35,174 bases of DNA from Acetobacteraceae bacterium (lineage in GTDB: Bacteria > Pseudomonadota > Alphaproteobacteria > Acetobacterales > Acetobacteraceae), in NCBI GenBank assembly GCA_003164455.1, contig PLTJ01000385.1:1-35174 (forward strand). Reading direction: 5' to 3'. The translations under genes were made by a program, and so were the position numbers. The notes below the pieces were generated by a model. It was not told the origin of the DNA. It did no database searches and worked only from the letters and a program-made list of their open reading frames with translations. Shown here piece after piece: positions 1 to 8,715 of this stretch; the first letter of the stretch is position 1, and every line of letters starts with the position of its first letter.

Positions 1-75
1 GAGCAACCCGGCCGCCTCGGTCTCAACCCGTTCGACAACAAGCCCGCACGGTGCGAGCGACAGATCGCGGCCCAT
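1..75 (-). pseudogene. Transposase N-terminal scrap, possibly ISL3 family (runs off window edge)
   Basis: Read on the minus strand, an ATG at 75 opens a frame that starts MGRDLSLAPCGLVVERVETE and continues past the window edge. The hydrophobic-GLVVERVE pattern resembles the first residues of ISL3-type transposases, which begin with a short leader before a zinc-finger domain. Only 25 residues are visible, so the family call is tentative. It may be the start of an intact IS outside the window rather than a fragment. Confidence 0.3.
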
Positions 76-487
76 GATCGACATCCTTCATCAGAATGCC
101 GCCCATCCTCGGCTCGAATTGCACCAACATTGAGTCAGAGCCACTATTGCGCGCAATTTCACATGAATGGGACCGGGTCTGCGGACTTCCATCAGGGCCA
201 GCGGCCATGTGCGCCGCATCAGTAGGCCGGACACATGAGCGCTTCCCGACCATGCGCCAGAACGTCAACAACAGCCCTTGCCACGCGGGCGCCGTCCACA
301 CATGAGCGTGGGAAGAGTAGATTTTTTTGCTCCTGATGCGGCGAGAGGGGAAAATTTATATCAACCAGGTGTCGAAAACGATGAAAATGAGCCCGCAATT
401 TCCATACCAGCTGGGCTAAAATCCTTTATGCATTTGAAAGTTATGTAAAAGGATCTGATCGCTCGTAACTTTTTTCAGGAGGAGATG
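76..487. other. Intergenic stretch without a recognisable gene
   Basis: About 400 bases with no convincing coding sequence. Reading frames on both strands in the first 300 bases look like noise. The second half (about 320-480) is distinctly AT-richer than the surroundings and leads into a strong Shine-Dalgarno sequence (AGGAGG at 477-482). It probably holds the promoter of the next genes, but no good -35/-10 pair can be fixed by eye. Confidence 0.4.
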
Positions 488-727
488 ATGTCTGGCCAAA
501 CTGGACAGGTACGCTCAAAGGAAGAGAGGAGTCGCACGGCTTTGGCTTCAGCCGAAGTCGAATGGTCTCCCTACATATTCTGGAGCCATTTTATGGATAC
601 TGACCTTGATGCCGGTGATATTATCGGTCAGGCCGATTATTGCGCTACTACCCTAGACTTGGATTTTGTCAAGGCGATGCCGAACGGTGTTTATTGTGCC
701 GAAGACTGGGGAGCAGTCGCTGAGTAG
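488..727 (+). CDS. Small hypothetical protein (79 aa)
   Basis: Two adjacent ATGs (485 and 488) follow a very good ribosome binding site, AGGAGG at 477-482. The second is better spaced and is chosen here. The product is acidic in its middle part (DTDLDAGDIIGQAD) and has no membrane segment, signal peptide or domain I recognise. It stops 61 bases before the GTG of the cysteine desulfidase-like gene, on the same strand, so the two could be co-transcribed. It may be a real small protein or the surviving 5' end of a longer decayed gene. No function is proposed. Confidence 0.45.
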   Translation: MSGQTGQVRSKEERSRTALASAEVEWSPYIFWSHFMDTDLDAGDIIGQADYCATTLDLDFVKAMPNGVYCAEDWGAVAE

Positions 728-788
728 AGTTGGAACTAGTAATGTCAGTATGTTTCCTTGCCACAAACAGCTATCCGGGAGTGCTAAA

Positions 789-2078
789 GTGAAGACGTTT
801 TGGGCCGATTACATCCGCTTATTGCGCCGAAATGTCGTGCCGGCGCTGGGGTGCACGGAGCCGATCGCAGTTGCCCTCGCCAGCGCCCACTGCCGCACGA
901 TGCTGGGGCGGCTTCCAGAGCGCATTACCGCGTGGGTGAGCCCCAATATCTACAAGAACGGGATGGGCGTGGGTATCCCGGGGACCGGTATGGTTGGTCT
1001 GCGTGCCGCCGCGGCAATCGGCGCGGTGGCAGGGGATCCCGAAGCCGGCCTACAGGTGCTGCGGAACGTACGGCCGCAACACATTCCGGTTGCCAACGCT
1101 TTGTGCGGCTGCATCAGCGTGGCAGTCAAGGAAGTGGACGATCCGCTGTATGTCGAAGTGCTGGCGGAAGCGGCGGGCGATGCGGCACGGGTGGTGATCT
1201 GTCACGAGCACACGCACATCGTGCTGAAGGAGCACAACGGCATCGCGGTGTACACGGACACGTCGAACCCCGGCGATCCTGCTGTGGCGCCAATGCCGCC
1301 GATGACGCTGGAAGAGCTGGTGGACTTCGCAACCAATGTGCCGTTGGGCGAGATCGAGTTCATGCAGGAGGCGGTTGACCTCAACTGCGCCTTGTCCCAG
1401 GAGGGGCAGAATGGGAAATACGGCCTGCAGATCGGCACCACGCTCTACGCGCAGGTGCAGCAAGGCATACTGGCGGACGACCTGATGACGCTTGCCATGC
1501 GGCTGTCTTCCGCGGCGTCGGACGCACGAATGGATGGCGCCATGCTGCCGGCAATGTCGAATTGTGGCAGCGGCAACCAAGGGATTTCCGCCACCATGCC
1601 GGTGGTCGCCGCGGCCCGGTTGGTGCATGCCGGAAGGGAGCAGATCATCCGGGCAATCACGCTCAGCCATATCGTGGCGATCTACATAAAGTCCCACCAG
1701 GAATCGCTCTCCGCGCTGTGCGCGGCGAGCACCGCCGCGATGGGTTCCGGCGCCGCCATCACCTGGTTGCTGGGCGGCGATCAGAAGGCGATCGGGTACT
1801 GCGTGCAGAACATGATCGGTGACATCGCCGGCATCATCTGTGACGGCGCCAAGGCCAGTTGTTCGATGAAGGTGTCGACGGCCGCCTCTGCCGCGGTCAA
1901 GGCGGCGCTGCTGGCCAAGAGCGGGATCCGGGTGAGTTCGGAGCAGGGAATCGTGGCGGAAACGGTGGGGCAAAGCATTGAAAACCTCGGCAGCCTAAGC
2001 CGCGAAGGGATGGTGGAAACCGATCGTCAGATCGTCAGCATCATGCTGGCAAAGCAAGAGCCTCGCATTCAAGGGTGA
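789..2078 (+). CDS. UPF0597 / L-cysteine desulfidase-type protein (L-serine dehydratase alpha-like)
   Basis: A 429-residue cytoplasmic protein of the UPF0597 family (E. coli YhaM/CyuA type), which shares the L-serine dehydratase alpha fold. Known members use an oxygen-sensitive iron-sulfur cluster to split L-cysteine into pyruvate, ammonia and sulfide. The N-terminal motif ALGCTEPIA (Cys22), NCGSGNQG (Cys259) and the late cysteines Cys351 and Cys358 in a CDGAKASCSMK stretch are candidate cluster ligands and active-site residues. The GTG start at 789 is chosen because GGGAG lies at 777-781 and translation from it begins directly with the family-like N-terminus; upstream in-frame ATGs (666, 750) add unrelated sequence. 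Length matches the family (about 430). The substrate could be cysteine, serine or a related beta-substituted amino acid. The gene looks intact and is directly followed by an IS21 end. Confidence 0.85.
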   Translation: MKTFWADYIRLLRRNVVPALGCTEPIAVALASAHCRTMLGRLPERITAWVSPNIYKNGMGVGIPGTGMVGLRAAAAIGAVAGDPEAGLQVLRNVRPQHIPVANALCGCISVAVKEVDDPLYVEVLAEAAGDAARVVICHEHTHIVLKEHNGIAVYTDTSNPGDPAVAPMPPMTLEELVDFATNVPLGEIEFMQEAVDLNCALSQEGQNGKYGLQIGTTLYAQVQQGILADDLMTLAMRLSSAASDARMDGAMLPAMSNCGSGNQGISATMPVVAAARLVHAGREQIIRAITLSHIVAIYIKSHQESLSALCAASTAAMGSGAAITWLLGGDQKAIGYCVQNMIGDIAGIICDGAKASCSMKVSTAASAAVKAALLAKSGIRVSSEQGIVAETVGQSIENLGSLSREGMVETDRQIVSIMLAKQEPRIQG

Positions 2079-2098
2079 CGGAAGGGTCCTTCGCGGAT

Positions 2099-2160
2099 TG
2101 TAAGCGCCGGAGTGAAAATCCCTCATTGACGCGGCCGGATGGTATGGCTTTGCCGGAGTA
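2099..2160 (+). repeat. Probable left end of an IS21-family element with internal repeats
   Basis: A similar motif occurs twice about 45 bases apart: GCCGGAGTGAAAAT (about 2107-2120) and GCCGGAGTAAAATT (about 2152-2165). IS21-family elements typically have several copies of a short repeat near each end and begin with TG, as here at 2099. The istA remnant begins just downstream at 2210, which fits this being its left terminus. Confidence 0.45.
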
Positions 2161-2209
2161 AAATTCCGGCAGCAGGAATCTCTTTGCGTTGAATGCTAAG
2201 GGCTGGGGG

Positions 2210-2575
2210 ATGAAGGGCATGGAGCTGTATGCCAAGATCCGTTACGCGGTTCGGATTGAGGGGATCAGTGGGCGGGAGGCGGCGCGTCATTTTGGCATCG
2301 ACCCCCGGACGGTGGCGAAGTCGCTGTCATTCTAGCTGCCGCCGGGATACCGGCGCGTCCGAAGCTGGATGCGTCTTTGGCGAGGCGCTTGCGGTGATCG
2401 GCGGGGTGGCATGGAAGGTCCACTTTTTTGCGGTGGACCAGCTGCACAGCGACGCCGGGTTTGTGCAGGCCTATCCGGCGGAGACGATGGAGACGTTCTG
2501 CGCCGGGCATGTCGCGGCGTTCGACTTCATTGGCGGGGTGCTGGCGTCGATCCTGTATGACAATCTATGGACGCC
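2210..2575 (+). pseudogene. istA: IS21-family transposase IstA, frameshifted and internally deleted remnant
   Basis: The ATG at 2210 opens a 41-residue frame (KIRYAVRIEGISGREAARHF...DPRTVAKSL) that is the helix-turn-helix start of IstA and ends at a stop at 2333-2335. In another frame, about 2370-2575, the sequence continues as the start of the DDE catalytic core: FGEALAVIGGVAWKVHFF, then DQLHSDAGFVQAYPAETMET and the family hallmark GGVLASILYDNLW. The linking HTH/core segment is missing and nothing of the C-terminal half follows. This is a dead element: a frameshift plus deletions at both ends of the catalytic domain. Confidence 0.8.
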
Positions 2576-2679
2576 TCCCGCCGCAAGGTGATTCCAGGTT
2601 TTCGAGCGCGCGGTGCTGGCCCATGAGGTGGTTTTCGCCGCCAGGGAAGACAGTCGCCGGGTCCGCACGACGATCTGCT

Positions 2680-3042
2680 CGCCATCACGAGCCGCCACGA
2701 CGACGGCGGTCGCCCGGTTGTAGTGCTCCAGCGAGATCTGCGGGCTGTGGCCGAGCACCACGGGCACGTCCAGCGCCGCCCCTGGGGGGAGGTCAGGACG
2801 GCGGTGGTCAGGCAGTGCCGGAAGGCGTGCGTCCCCATCTCGTGTCCCAGGAGCTGGCGGGTGCGCGCCCGCACCGCCCTATCCACAGCTCGCGCACAAA
2901 GCGACTCGCCACGCACGTTGACCCAGACGCTGGCGTGCCCGGCCATGCCCAGCAACTCGCGGCGCTCGACACCAAGGTAGCGGTCCAGGATCGGGGTGAC
3001 CTGGTTCGGAAACTCACCCTCCAGAAGGTTGCCCTCCTTCAT
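2680..3042 (-). pseudogene. Tyrosine recombinase / phage-type integrase, frameshifted C-terminal remnant
   Basis: On the minus strand from 3042 the frame reads as the catalytic half of a XerC/D-like integrase: PILDRYLGVERRELLG, a WVNVRGESLCARAVDRAV stretch and THAFRHCLTTA, which carries the conserved H-x-x-R box. Near 2780 the frame shifts, and the last box continues in another frame as PVVLGHSPQISLEHYNRAT, with the LGH histidine and the tyrosine nucleophile in EHYNRA. The N-terminal arm-binding domain and first catalytic arginine are absent. The gene must be non-functional. It may be left over from a mobile element that brought in neighbouring fragments. Confidence 0.75.
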
Positions 3043-3413
3043 ATCCGGGCGGTCGTCGCGTAGCCGACGGCCCAGGAACGGAGCCGGTCCACGTTCAGCA
3101 ACGCCTCCGCGAGCACCCCTGCCGCCTCACGACGGGGATCCGTCGGCTCTGCCATCGTCCTTGCATCATCGTGGGAAGACACGCCGGACATTGCCGCGAC
3201 AGCCTCGCCACATCCTCGTTCGATCTCACCAAGCGCGGTCGCCTGCGCGTCGAGCGCCGGAAGCGACGGAGAAAGCGCCTGAGCAATGCTGGCCTGCGCG
3301 ACTTCCATGGCGGCGAAGGCGGCGTCCGCCAGAAGCTTCTTGTCCGGCGATACGGCGATCTTCGCCGCAGTGATTGCGGCACAGAGATCTGTGTTCCTGA
3401 CCCACATAATCAT
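3039..3413 (-). CDS. Hypothetical protein, possibly spurious (124 aa)
   Basis: An uninterrupted minus-strand frame from ATG 3413 to a stop overlapping the start of the integrase remnant. The product is alanine-rich and mostly helical-looking (ADAAFAAMEVAQASIAQAL...), with no domain I recognise. The start codon sits inside a perfect 8-bp inverted repeat (3400-3419), and no clear ribosome binding site precedes it. It could be a small accessory gene of the same mobile element as the integrase, or chance coding in GC-rich DNA. Confidence 0.3.
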   Translation of the reverse strand: MIMWVRNTDLCAAITAAKIAVSPDKKLLADAAFAAMEVAQASIAQALSPSLPALDAQATALGEIERGCGEAVAAMSGVSSHDDARTMAEPTDPRREAAGVLAEALLNVDRLRSWAVGYATTARI

Positions 3414-3419
3414 GTGGGT
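3400..3419. repeat. Perfect inverted repeat (8-bp arms, 4-bp spacer)
   Basis: ACCCACAT, spacer AATC, then ATGTGGGT form a symmetrical site overlapping the putative start codon of the minus-strand hypothetical ORF. The size and symmetry fit a dimeric regulator's operator or an element end. No partner copy was noticed in the window. Confidence 0.5.
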
Positions 3420-3584
3420 TCCCCGCGGGATCGGGAGACCAGACGGGGGGGCCCGGGACGACGGCCGGGTAGCTTCGACCGCGGCATTCGGGTTCTGCTG
3501 TGGTTCTCTCGGCCGTGCGTGCTCGCCGTGTCGCGCTGTGCCGACTCGAGATCGGCTTCGACCTCATTCTGAAGCGTAGCGGCG

Positions 3585-3945
3585 TTGTTCGCGGGCGAGC
3601 AGTCTGATGGCGGCCCGCATCGTTGGACAGCCGCGGCGCGGCGGCGATGGATGAAGCCTCACGCAGCGGCTGGTGCCGCGAGCAAGGGCTGTATCCGACG
3701 CAGCTGGAGGCATGGAAGCAGGCCGCGATCGTCGGGTTTGGCGAGCCGCGGGCTGGCGGAGCGGCAGACGCCAGGCAGGAACCGCCGCCGGATCAAGGAA
3801 TTGGAGCGGGAGCTGCATCGCAAGGACAAGGCATTGGCCGAAACGGCCGCCTTGCTTGTGCTGTCAAAGAAACTCTTAGCGGTCTTCCACATAGGTGAGG
3901 ACGTATGACCCGCCTGGAAGACCGCCAGACCCTGGCGGCAAGGCG
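3585..3945 (+). pseudogene. IS3-family transposase OrfA remnant with start of OrfB
   Basis: Two frames together give an IS3-type OrfA. About 3623-3750 reads GWCREQGLYPTQLEAWKQAA, then about 3750-3908 in another frame reads RRRIKELERELHRKDKALAE, followed by TAALLVLSKKLLAVF. The second part is the leucine-zipper region typical of OrfA ends. The frame changes near 3750, so OrfA is broken. A short OrfB-like opening (MTRLEDRQTLAARRG) begins at the ATG at 3905 and stops within 16 codons. No OrfB integrase core follows. Confidence 0.65.
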
Positions 3946-4118
3946 TGGCTGACTCAAGGGGGGGAACTCGATCGATGGCCGACCACCGCGATTGGCTCAA
4001 TGCCTCGGCGCTGCCGGCCGGCGATGGCGCACCGAAGGACGCAACCTGGGCATCCGGCGTGGCGAGCGCGGAAGCGCCGGACGTAGTAACCGACGCAATT
4101 CGCAACGCGCCGGTCAAC

Positions 4119-4331
4119 AAATCGTGTTCATCAACGGCAACGTTGCCGATGCTCAGCTCCTGGCGGCTGGGTTCAGGCTGGCACGCCGTCGAAAGCGATG
4201 GATCGGACACGCGTTGGCGTTGGACTACCGGAGATGCCGAGCTTTTGCTTGAGGGCAGCAGCAGCCTCGACGTCGTCATGACCGCACGCTATTGGATCGA
4301 CAGCGGGGACCGACGCCAGCGCGTCGCTTGA
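4119..4331 (+). pseudogene. C-terminal protein fragment of unknown identity
   Basis: The last 70 codons of an open frame ending at 4331 read like a compact beta-sandwich: LGSGWHAVESDGSDTRWRWT, TGDAELLLEGSSSLDVVMTA, then RYW. Similar 'GW...RWT...A.L.L' tails occur after glycosyltransferase-like or accessory domains in acetobacteria, but I cannot name the family. The upstream part (about 3945-4110) looks like out-of-frame debris, so this is probably a truncated gene end rather than an active gene. Confidence 0.3.
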
Positions 4332-4339
4332 CGCCGCGG

Positions 4340-4464
4340 CTAAGCAGGCCGCATCGGATCGCCTGCTGGGACACAGCCGGACGGGCCGCCGCCGACCACC
4401 AGCACATCGCAGTCGCGGAACACCCGCACGTCGCGCGCCGGTTCGATGATCGTGCCCAGGTCAG
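4340..4464 (-). pseudogene. FAD-dependent oxidoreductase, N-terminal fragment
   Basis: The minus strand encodes EPARDVRVFRDCDVLVVGGG followed by PSG, the N-terminal Rossmann strand and GxGxxG-type dinucleotide-binding loop of the FAD-dependent oxidoreductases that open with a short 'PxxDVPVxxDCDVLVVGGGPAG' leader. After about ten more residues it hits a stop at 4340-4342. Everything after the nucleotide-binding loop is missing. It follows, in a different frame, the TctC remnant on the same strand. Confidence 0.6.
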
Positions 4465-4692
4465 CGCGCGGTCGGCGCGGCGACCGTCGGTACATCGGGC
4501 ACCAGGGCGGACCTGCCGGCCGTTCCCACCCCGATCGCTCGCAGCTGCCCGCTGCCGCGATACGGAACGTGGGTGAGCTTCACTTGCGCCATCGCCGCGA
4601 ACAGTGCGCCGCTGAGATGGGAGATGGAGCCGATACCGGCCGAACCGTAACGGACCTGGCCGGGCTTCGCGCGAAGCCCCACCTTCCTTCGA
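4461..4692 (-). pseudogene. TctC/Bug-family tripartite tricarboxylate transporter receptor, fragment with internal deletion
   Basis: Minus-strand residues AKPGQVRYGSAGIGSISHLS, then GALFAAMAQVKLTHVPYRGS match the central lobe of Bug/TctC solute receptors ('YGSxGxGSxxHLxxExF...HVPYRG'). The frame then jumps to LRAIGVGTAGRSALVPDVPT, which in family members lies about 50 residues further on ('LRALAVTSxxRxxxxPDVPT'). So the ligand-binding segment between them is deleted. The signal peptide and C-terminal lobe are missing too. It is a dead remnant of a periplasmic carboxylate receptor. Confidence 0.75.
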
Positions 4693-4693
4693 T

Positions 4694-6166
4694 TCACTCG
4701 ATGCCCCCGCCAATTGCCGGAGGCTTCCCCGATCGCGGCTGCACCAGCCATGATTGCGGGAGGACAATGCGCAGCAGACCGGCGGCACTCGACAGGCTTT
4801 GGATCGACCGGCGTGCTTCCAGCATCAGATCGCGTACCAGCAGCTTGTCGGTGGTTCCCGCGGCTTCCTGCACGAATGAGAGACGATGCAGGGAATACAG
4901 GCCGACCACACACGCAAGGCCGAAGAAGAATGTCCAGGAATGAAAATTGAGCACCTGAACGGTGACCGTACCGACGCCGCCCGTCCAGGTGAAGGCGAGC
5001 GTGAGCTCTCGTGCGGCAAAGAAGTCGGCACAAAGGCCGCCGATGATTGGCGCAATGGCGCCGCAGGTCGCACTCACCACGCTGCTGGCCGCAAGGAAGG
5101 CGGTCGCTTGCCCGGCCGGCGACAGCTTCATGACAATGTTGCCCGAAGCCAGGGCCACGCCGGCCGTGGCGATGCCCATCAGCACATGGATGACCACCAG
5201 CAGGTAGAGCGTCGCCGAGCCGAGCCAGGCGAGGCCGGTAAAGGTCCAGCCCAACGTACAGACAAGGAACAGCGGCGCCGAGATTTGCAGCACGCCCTTG
5301 TTGCTGAACCGGTCGATCAGATTGCCCCACAGCCCAAGCGCGGCGATATTGCTGAGCTGGCTCGCCATCGTCAGTGCGATGATCGTTGTCATCGCGTAGC
5401 CGAGCGTCTTAAGCATATAGACGGCAAAGAATGGGGCCGCGAGATTGGCGGCAAAGTTCCACGACGACAGGAACACCATCAACCGGCGGAAATTCCGATC
5501 GCGGAATGGCGTGATCAGTAATGTGAATACTTGGGTGCGCTGCGTGACCGGCGGCATCGGCTGCTCCGGCGTGATCGACAGCAGCCAGACCCCGCAAAAA
5601 CCGAACGCCGCGCTGGCCACGAACAAGGCGGAGTAGGCGATTGCCGGATCCCCCGGCACGTGCCGCTTCCAGCCATCGATCAGCAGACCGCCGAGCAGCG
5701 CGACGGCGGTCGCGAGCGCGGTCGTCGCCGTGGAACGGCGGCCGAAGAAGCGACCGAAGTCGGTTTCGGGAACCAAGTCGCGCATCCAGGAATTCCACGC
5801 GCAACCGGCAATGGCGGCCAGTGCCTGATACAACGCCACCGCCCCAACCAGCACGGCGATCGCGACGTTCGCGCCAAGGAATGGCGCCGCGGCGGCGGCA
5901 AGCAGGAACGACCGGCCGATCGCCGCTGCCCAGGCGCAAATGGCGCGTCTTGCGCGGATGCGCTCGACCAGGACCACCGCCGGCAACTGCAGAAACTGAA
6001 CGGAAAAGGGAACCGCCGCCAGCAGGCCGATGGCGAGATTGCTGGCGCCGAGCTGCACCATAAAGCCGGCCAGGAACACGCCGGTCGTCAGCGTGCCCAT
6101 GGCTTCGCTGGCGAGCGCGTCGTACAGCACCAGCCGAAATGTTCTCTCGAGGTTGCTAGCCGCCAT
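4694..6166 (-). CDS. Major facilitator superfamily (MFS) transporter
   Basis: An intact 490-residue inner-membrane protein with about 12 hydrophobic segments in two halves, separated by a loop near residues 205-225 (PEQPMPPVTQRT). The signature between the early helices, VVLVERIRARRAICAW, resembles the MFS loop 2-3 motif. The unusually aromatic-rich second quarter (GCAWNSWMRDLVPETDFGRFFGRR) matches a subgroup of uncharacterised proteobacterial MFS proteins. The substrate cannot be read from sequence. It sits between remnants of a TctC receptor, an oxidoreductase, a sialidase-like enzyme and an SSS symporter, so it may be the last survivor of a sugar- or acid-use cluster. The C-terminal tail (from about residue 440) is hydrophilic and long for the family. 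Confidence 0.8.
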   Translation of the reverse strand: MAASNLERTFRLVLYDALASEAMGTLTTGVFLAGFMVQLGASNLAIGLLAAVPFSVQFLQLPAVVLVERIRARRAICAWAAAIGRSFLLAAAAAPFLGANVAIAVLVGAVALYQALAAIAGCAWNSWMRDLVPETDFGRFFGRRSTATTALATAVALLGGLLIDGWKRHVPGDPAIAYSALFVASAAFGFCGVWLLSITPEQPMPPVTQRTQVFTLLITPFRDRNFRRLMVFLSSWNFAANLAAPFFAVYMLKTLGYAMTTIIALTMASQLSNIAALGLWGNLIDRFSNKGVLQISAPLFLVCTLGWTFTGLAWLGSATLYLLVVIHVLMGIATAGVALASGNIVMKLSPAGQATAFLAASSVVSATCGAIAPIIGGLCADFFAARELTLAFTWTGGVGTVTVQVLNFHSWTFFFGLACVVGLYSLHRLSFVQEAAGTTDKLLVRDLMLEARRSIQSLSSAAGLLRIVLPQSWLVQPRSGKPPAIGGGIE

Positions 6167-6179
6167 CGCTGCGCCAGAC

Positions 6180-7130
6180 CATGTTCACGCCTCAGCCGCG
6201 GTCTCCATGCTCCCCGGGCGCTTGCACGGCAAGCCGGCCATGGCAAGCCGGGCTGACCGAGGCGTATGCAATCGAGCATCGACAGCGAGCCTCTGGCCAC
6301 CATCGGCAGGCACCTTGCCGGCCCCACCAGGGACAACCAGTACTCCCGCCTTCGCAACGGCTTCGCCAACCTCCAGCGCCTGGCGCGCTGCGACAAGCCG
6401 CCCTGGGTCAATCCGGAGCCTCGATAGTCCCGGTCACTGGCATCGCCAGCCAGACCATTGGCGAGTTGCGCACGGCGCAGGTGTTCGGCGCCAGTTCCGG
6501 CATCGGCGGAAATCCTGACGGCGCTGGCGTCAAAGTCGCCGATCCACTTCACCCCTGGCGTGCCATGGCAATAGTACACCGGCAGAAGCCACTCGCCGTT
6601 GTCCAGCACCGCGATCGGATGGCGGATGAAAATGCCGGAAGTTCCGTGTGCGTCGAACATGGTCTCAATGGGGCCCCAGCTATGCCCGGCGTCGTCCGAG
6701 ATCCGGCGCCGCACGATGGCGGTGTCCTGATTGCCGGAGATCTGCGCCGTCCACAGCAGCCACAGCCGCCCGTCGGGAGCGGGGAACAACACGGGGTTCT
6801 GTTCCGATCGCGCCGGATCGTCCGACAGCTTCACCGGCTGCGACCATTGGCTCGTGCCGGCCGCGAGGCGAGAGACATAAATCGACACGTCCGGGGTACC
6901 CTCTTGCGTGCCACCGAACCACACGCAGGCCAGGTCGCCGTTCGGCAGCGGCATGATGTTGGCAGCATGGTTCTGCACACAGACGGTGGGGAGATAGGCT
7001 TCGGCCCGGGCCATGTCGTCAGCGGCGGCCGCAATCCGGCCGGAACTGTCCAAAACTGGGGTCTCTGCGGCGACGGCGGCCTTGTTTGCCAGCCGAACAG
7101 CCATTCCAGCCCGATCACGAGAATCGGGGT
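6180..7130 (-). pseudogene. Sialidase/BNR-repeat exo-alpha-sialidase-like gene, frameshifted and 3'-decayed
   Basis: In one minus-strand frame, from about 7130 to 6510, the translation is a clear sialidase-superfamily beta-propeller N-terminal half. It reads HAANIMPLPNGDLACVWFGG, the Asp-box-like ISDDAGHSWGP, and IFIRHPIAVLDNGEWLLPVY. From about 6510 onward the frame loses all resemblance and the remaining blades cannot be followed, so the protein is cut to about 200 usable residues. The start overlaps out of frame with the end of the SSS symporter remnant upstream on the same strand. Such pairs usually serve sialic acid or other glycoside use, but this copy cannot be functional. Confidence 0.7.
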
Positions 7131-8290
7131 CGCGGAGGCGATATACATGTTGTTCACGCCGTACGGGTCGCCGAGGGCATACCAGATCGTCGTCGCAACA
7201 GCGGCCGCCAGCAGGCCGACCGTGGCGCCGCGGTTGCTGCGGAACATCGGCAGATAGAACCCAATCAGCGCAACGATCGAGATCGACAGGCGCAGCGCCC
7301 GGGTGAAGAACGACAACTTCAGGATTGCCGGCACGAAGAACACGAACACCAGAGGCGCCACGCCGATGGCGAGCGAGAGGAGGCGGGTCGTCTTGAATTC
7401 CTGCTCTGGGGTGGGGTGGAAGTAGGGCACGTAGAAGTCGCGGACGATGAGCGAGGCAATCGCCAGCGCGACCGTGCTCACGCTGACGAACACCGAGGCG
7501 ATCAGCGCCGTCGTCACCACGCCGGCCAGGAACGGGTTCATGCCCTGCAGGAACACCGGTAATGCATACAGGCTGTTCATCGTCGGGTGCAGGACCCTGG
7601 CGGCGACACCGATCAGGCCGAGGGCGATGCCGAGCGGCAGGCACAGCGCCGCGGCATAGAAAGTCGAACGCCGCGCCTTGTTGGCGCTGCTGCTGCCGGA
7701 GATGGCCTGCACGATGAACTGGGTGGAGAAGATGGCGCCCATGGTGCCGGCCGTCCATGCGATGATCGTCGCGACACCGATCTTGCCGTCCCAGGTGAAG
7801 TAGCTGGGCGGCAGGCTTTCCACCATCGGTCGGATCCCCCCGGTCGCGGTCAGCGCCACGCCCAGGATGAGGCCGAGGCCCGTCACCATCATGGCGGTGT
7901 GCAGGAGCGTGACATTGGCCACCCCCTTCAGTCCGCCGAACACGTAGTAGAACGTGCTGACGACTGCGATGATGCAGATGGCCACGGGAAGGTTGATCTT
8001 CATGACCGTGGAGATCGCCGCGGCGCCGCTGATGTAGTTGCCGACATTCACCAGCAGCAGCGCATAGATCATGATGATCGATACGGTCAGCATCGTCGAC
8101 TTGCCGTATTTCTGCGCGATCGCTGCGGAGACCGTGTACTCACCGGAGCCGTACAGCTTGCGCACGAAGAACAGCCCGAACAGCAGGAAGCCGATTGACG
8201 CGCCGAACACGGCCCAGGCCGCTGCAAATCCGGAGTTGAACGCTTCCTGCGCGGTACCGACCGTGGACTTTGCGCCCACGAATGTGAATA
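7095..8290 (-). pseudogene. Sodium:solute symporter (SSS family), 5'-truncated
   Basis: From about 8290 to 7095 the minus strand encodes an SSS-family symporter from helix 2 onward. It includes the diagnostic TFVGAKSTVGTAQEAFNSGF, the family stretch YVFGGLKGVANV, the sodium-site region of helix 8 (TALIASVFVSVSTVALAIAS) and the final helices. The first helix and the usual 'DYFxGGRSL' segment are missing; upstream residues (MPTGPHLFAESGCKF...) are unrelated and appear to come from an IS21 end. At the 3' end no native stop is met: the frame runs on through the sialidase remnant. Both ends are damaged, so function is unlikely. Confidence 0.75.
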
Positions 8291-8458
8291 CGCACCGAAC
8301 CAGGACCCCACCCCAAAGCGGCAGCACAAAGCTGAATTTGCAGCCGGATTCGGCAAACAGGTGGGGTCCCGTCGGCATGCCGGATCACACTCGAGTGCGC
8401 GCCGAACTTCCAACCGGGCAATGGACGGCAGCCCTTCCGGCAGCAAAACGGAGGCCGG

Positions 8459-8614
8459 CACCAGACGGTCGCGCAGAGCTCCGGTCATCTTCGCGTGGCC
8501 GGACACGCCGGGCCATTCGCCGGATTCCAGGTTCGTCGTCATGATCACCGAGGTCTGCTGGTAGAGGCGGCTGACCAGGCGGAACACGCGCGCTCCGCCG
8601 GTTTGGGCAAGACG
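8459..8614 (-). pseudogene. istB: IS21-family helper ATPase IstB, C-terminal fragment
   Basis: Minus-strand residues FRLVSRLYQQTSVIMTTNLE, then SGEWPGVSGHAKMTGALRDR match the IstB stretch 'LVSRLYEHTSVIITTNLxFxEWxxVFGDxKMTxALLDRL', which covers the sensor-1 region of this AAA+ protein. The Walker motifs upstream are absent. The fragment lies next to the truncated 5' end of the symporter, and the bases between them (about 8290-8400) plausibly include the element's right end. This orientation is opposite to the istA remnant at 2.2 kb, so the two need not come from one copy. Confidence 0.7.
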
Positions 8615-8715
8615 CGACCCTTCGCCACAACGGACGACAGGGTGGGTGGACATGACACGCCTGGTGAAGGGCGACCCCCGTGTCAGAAGTCGCGCCATGA
8701 ATTTTTCTCGTGAAA

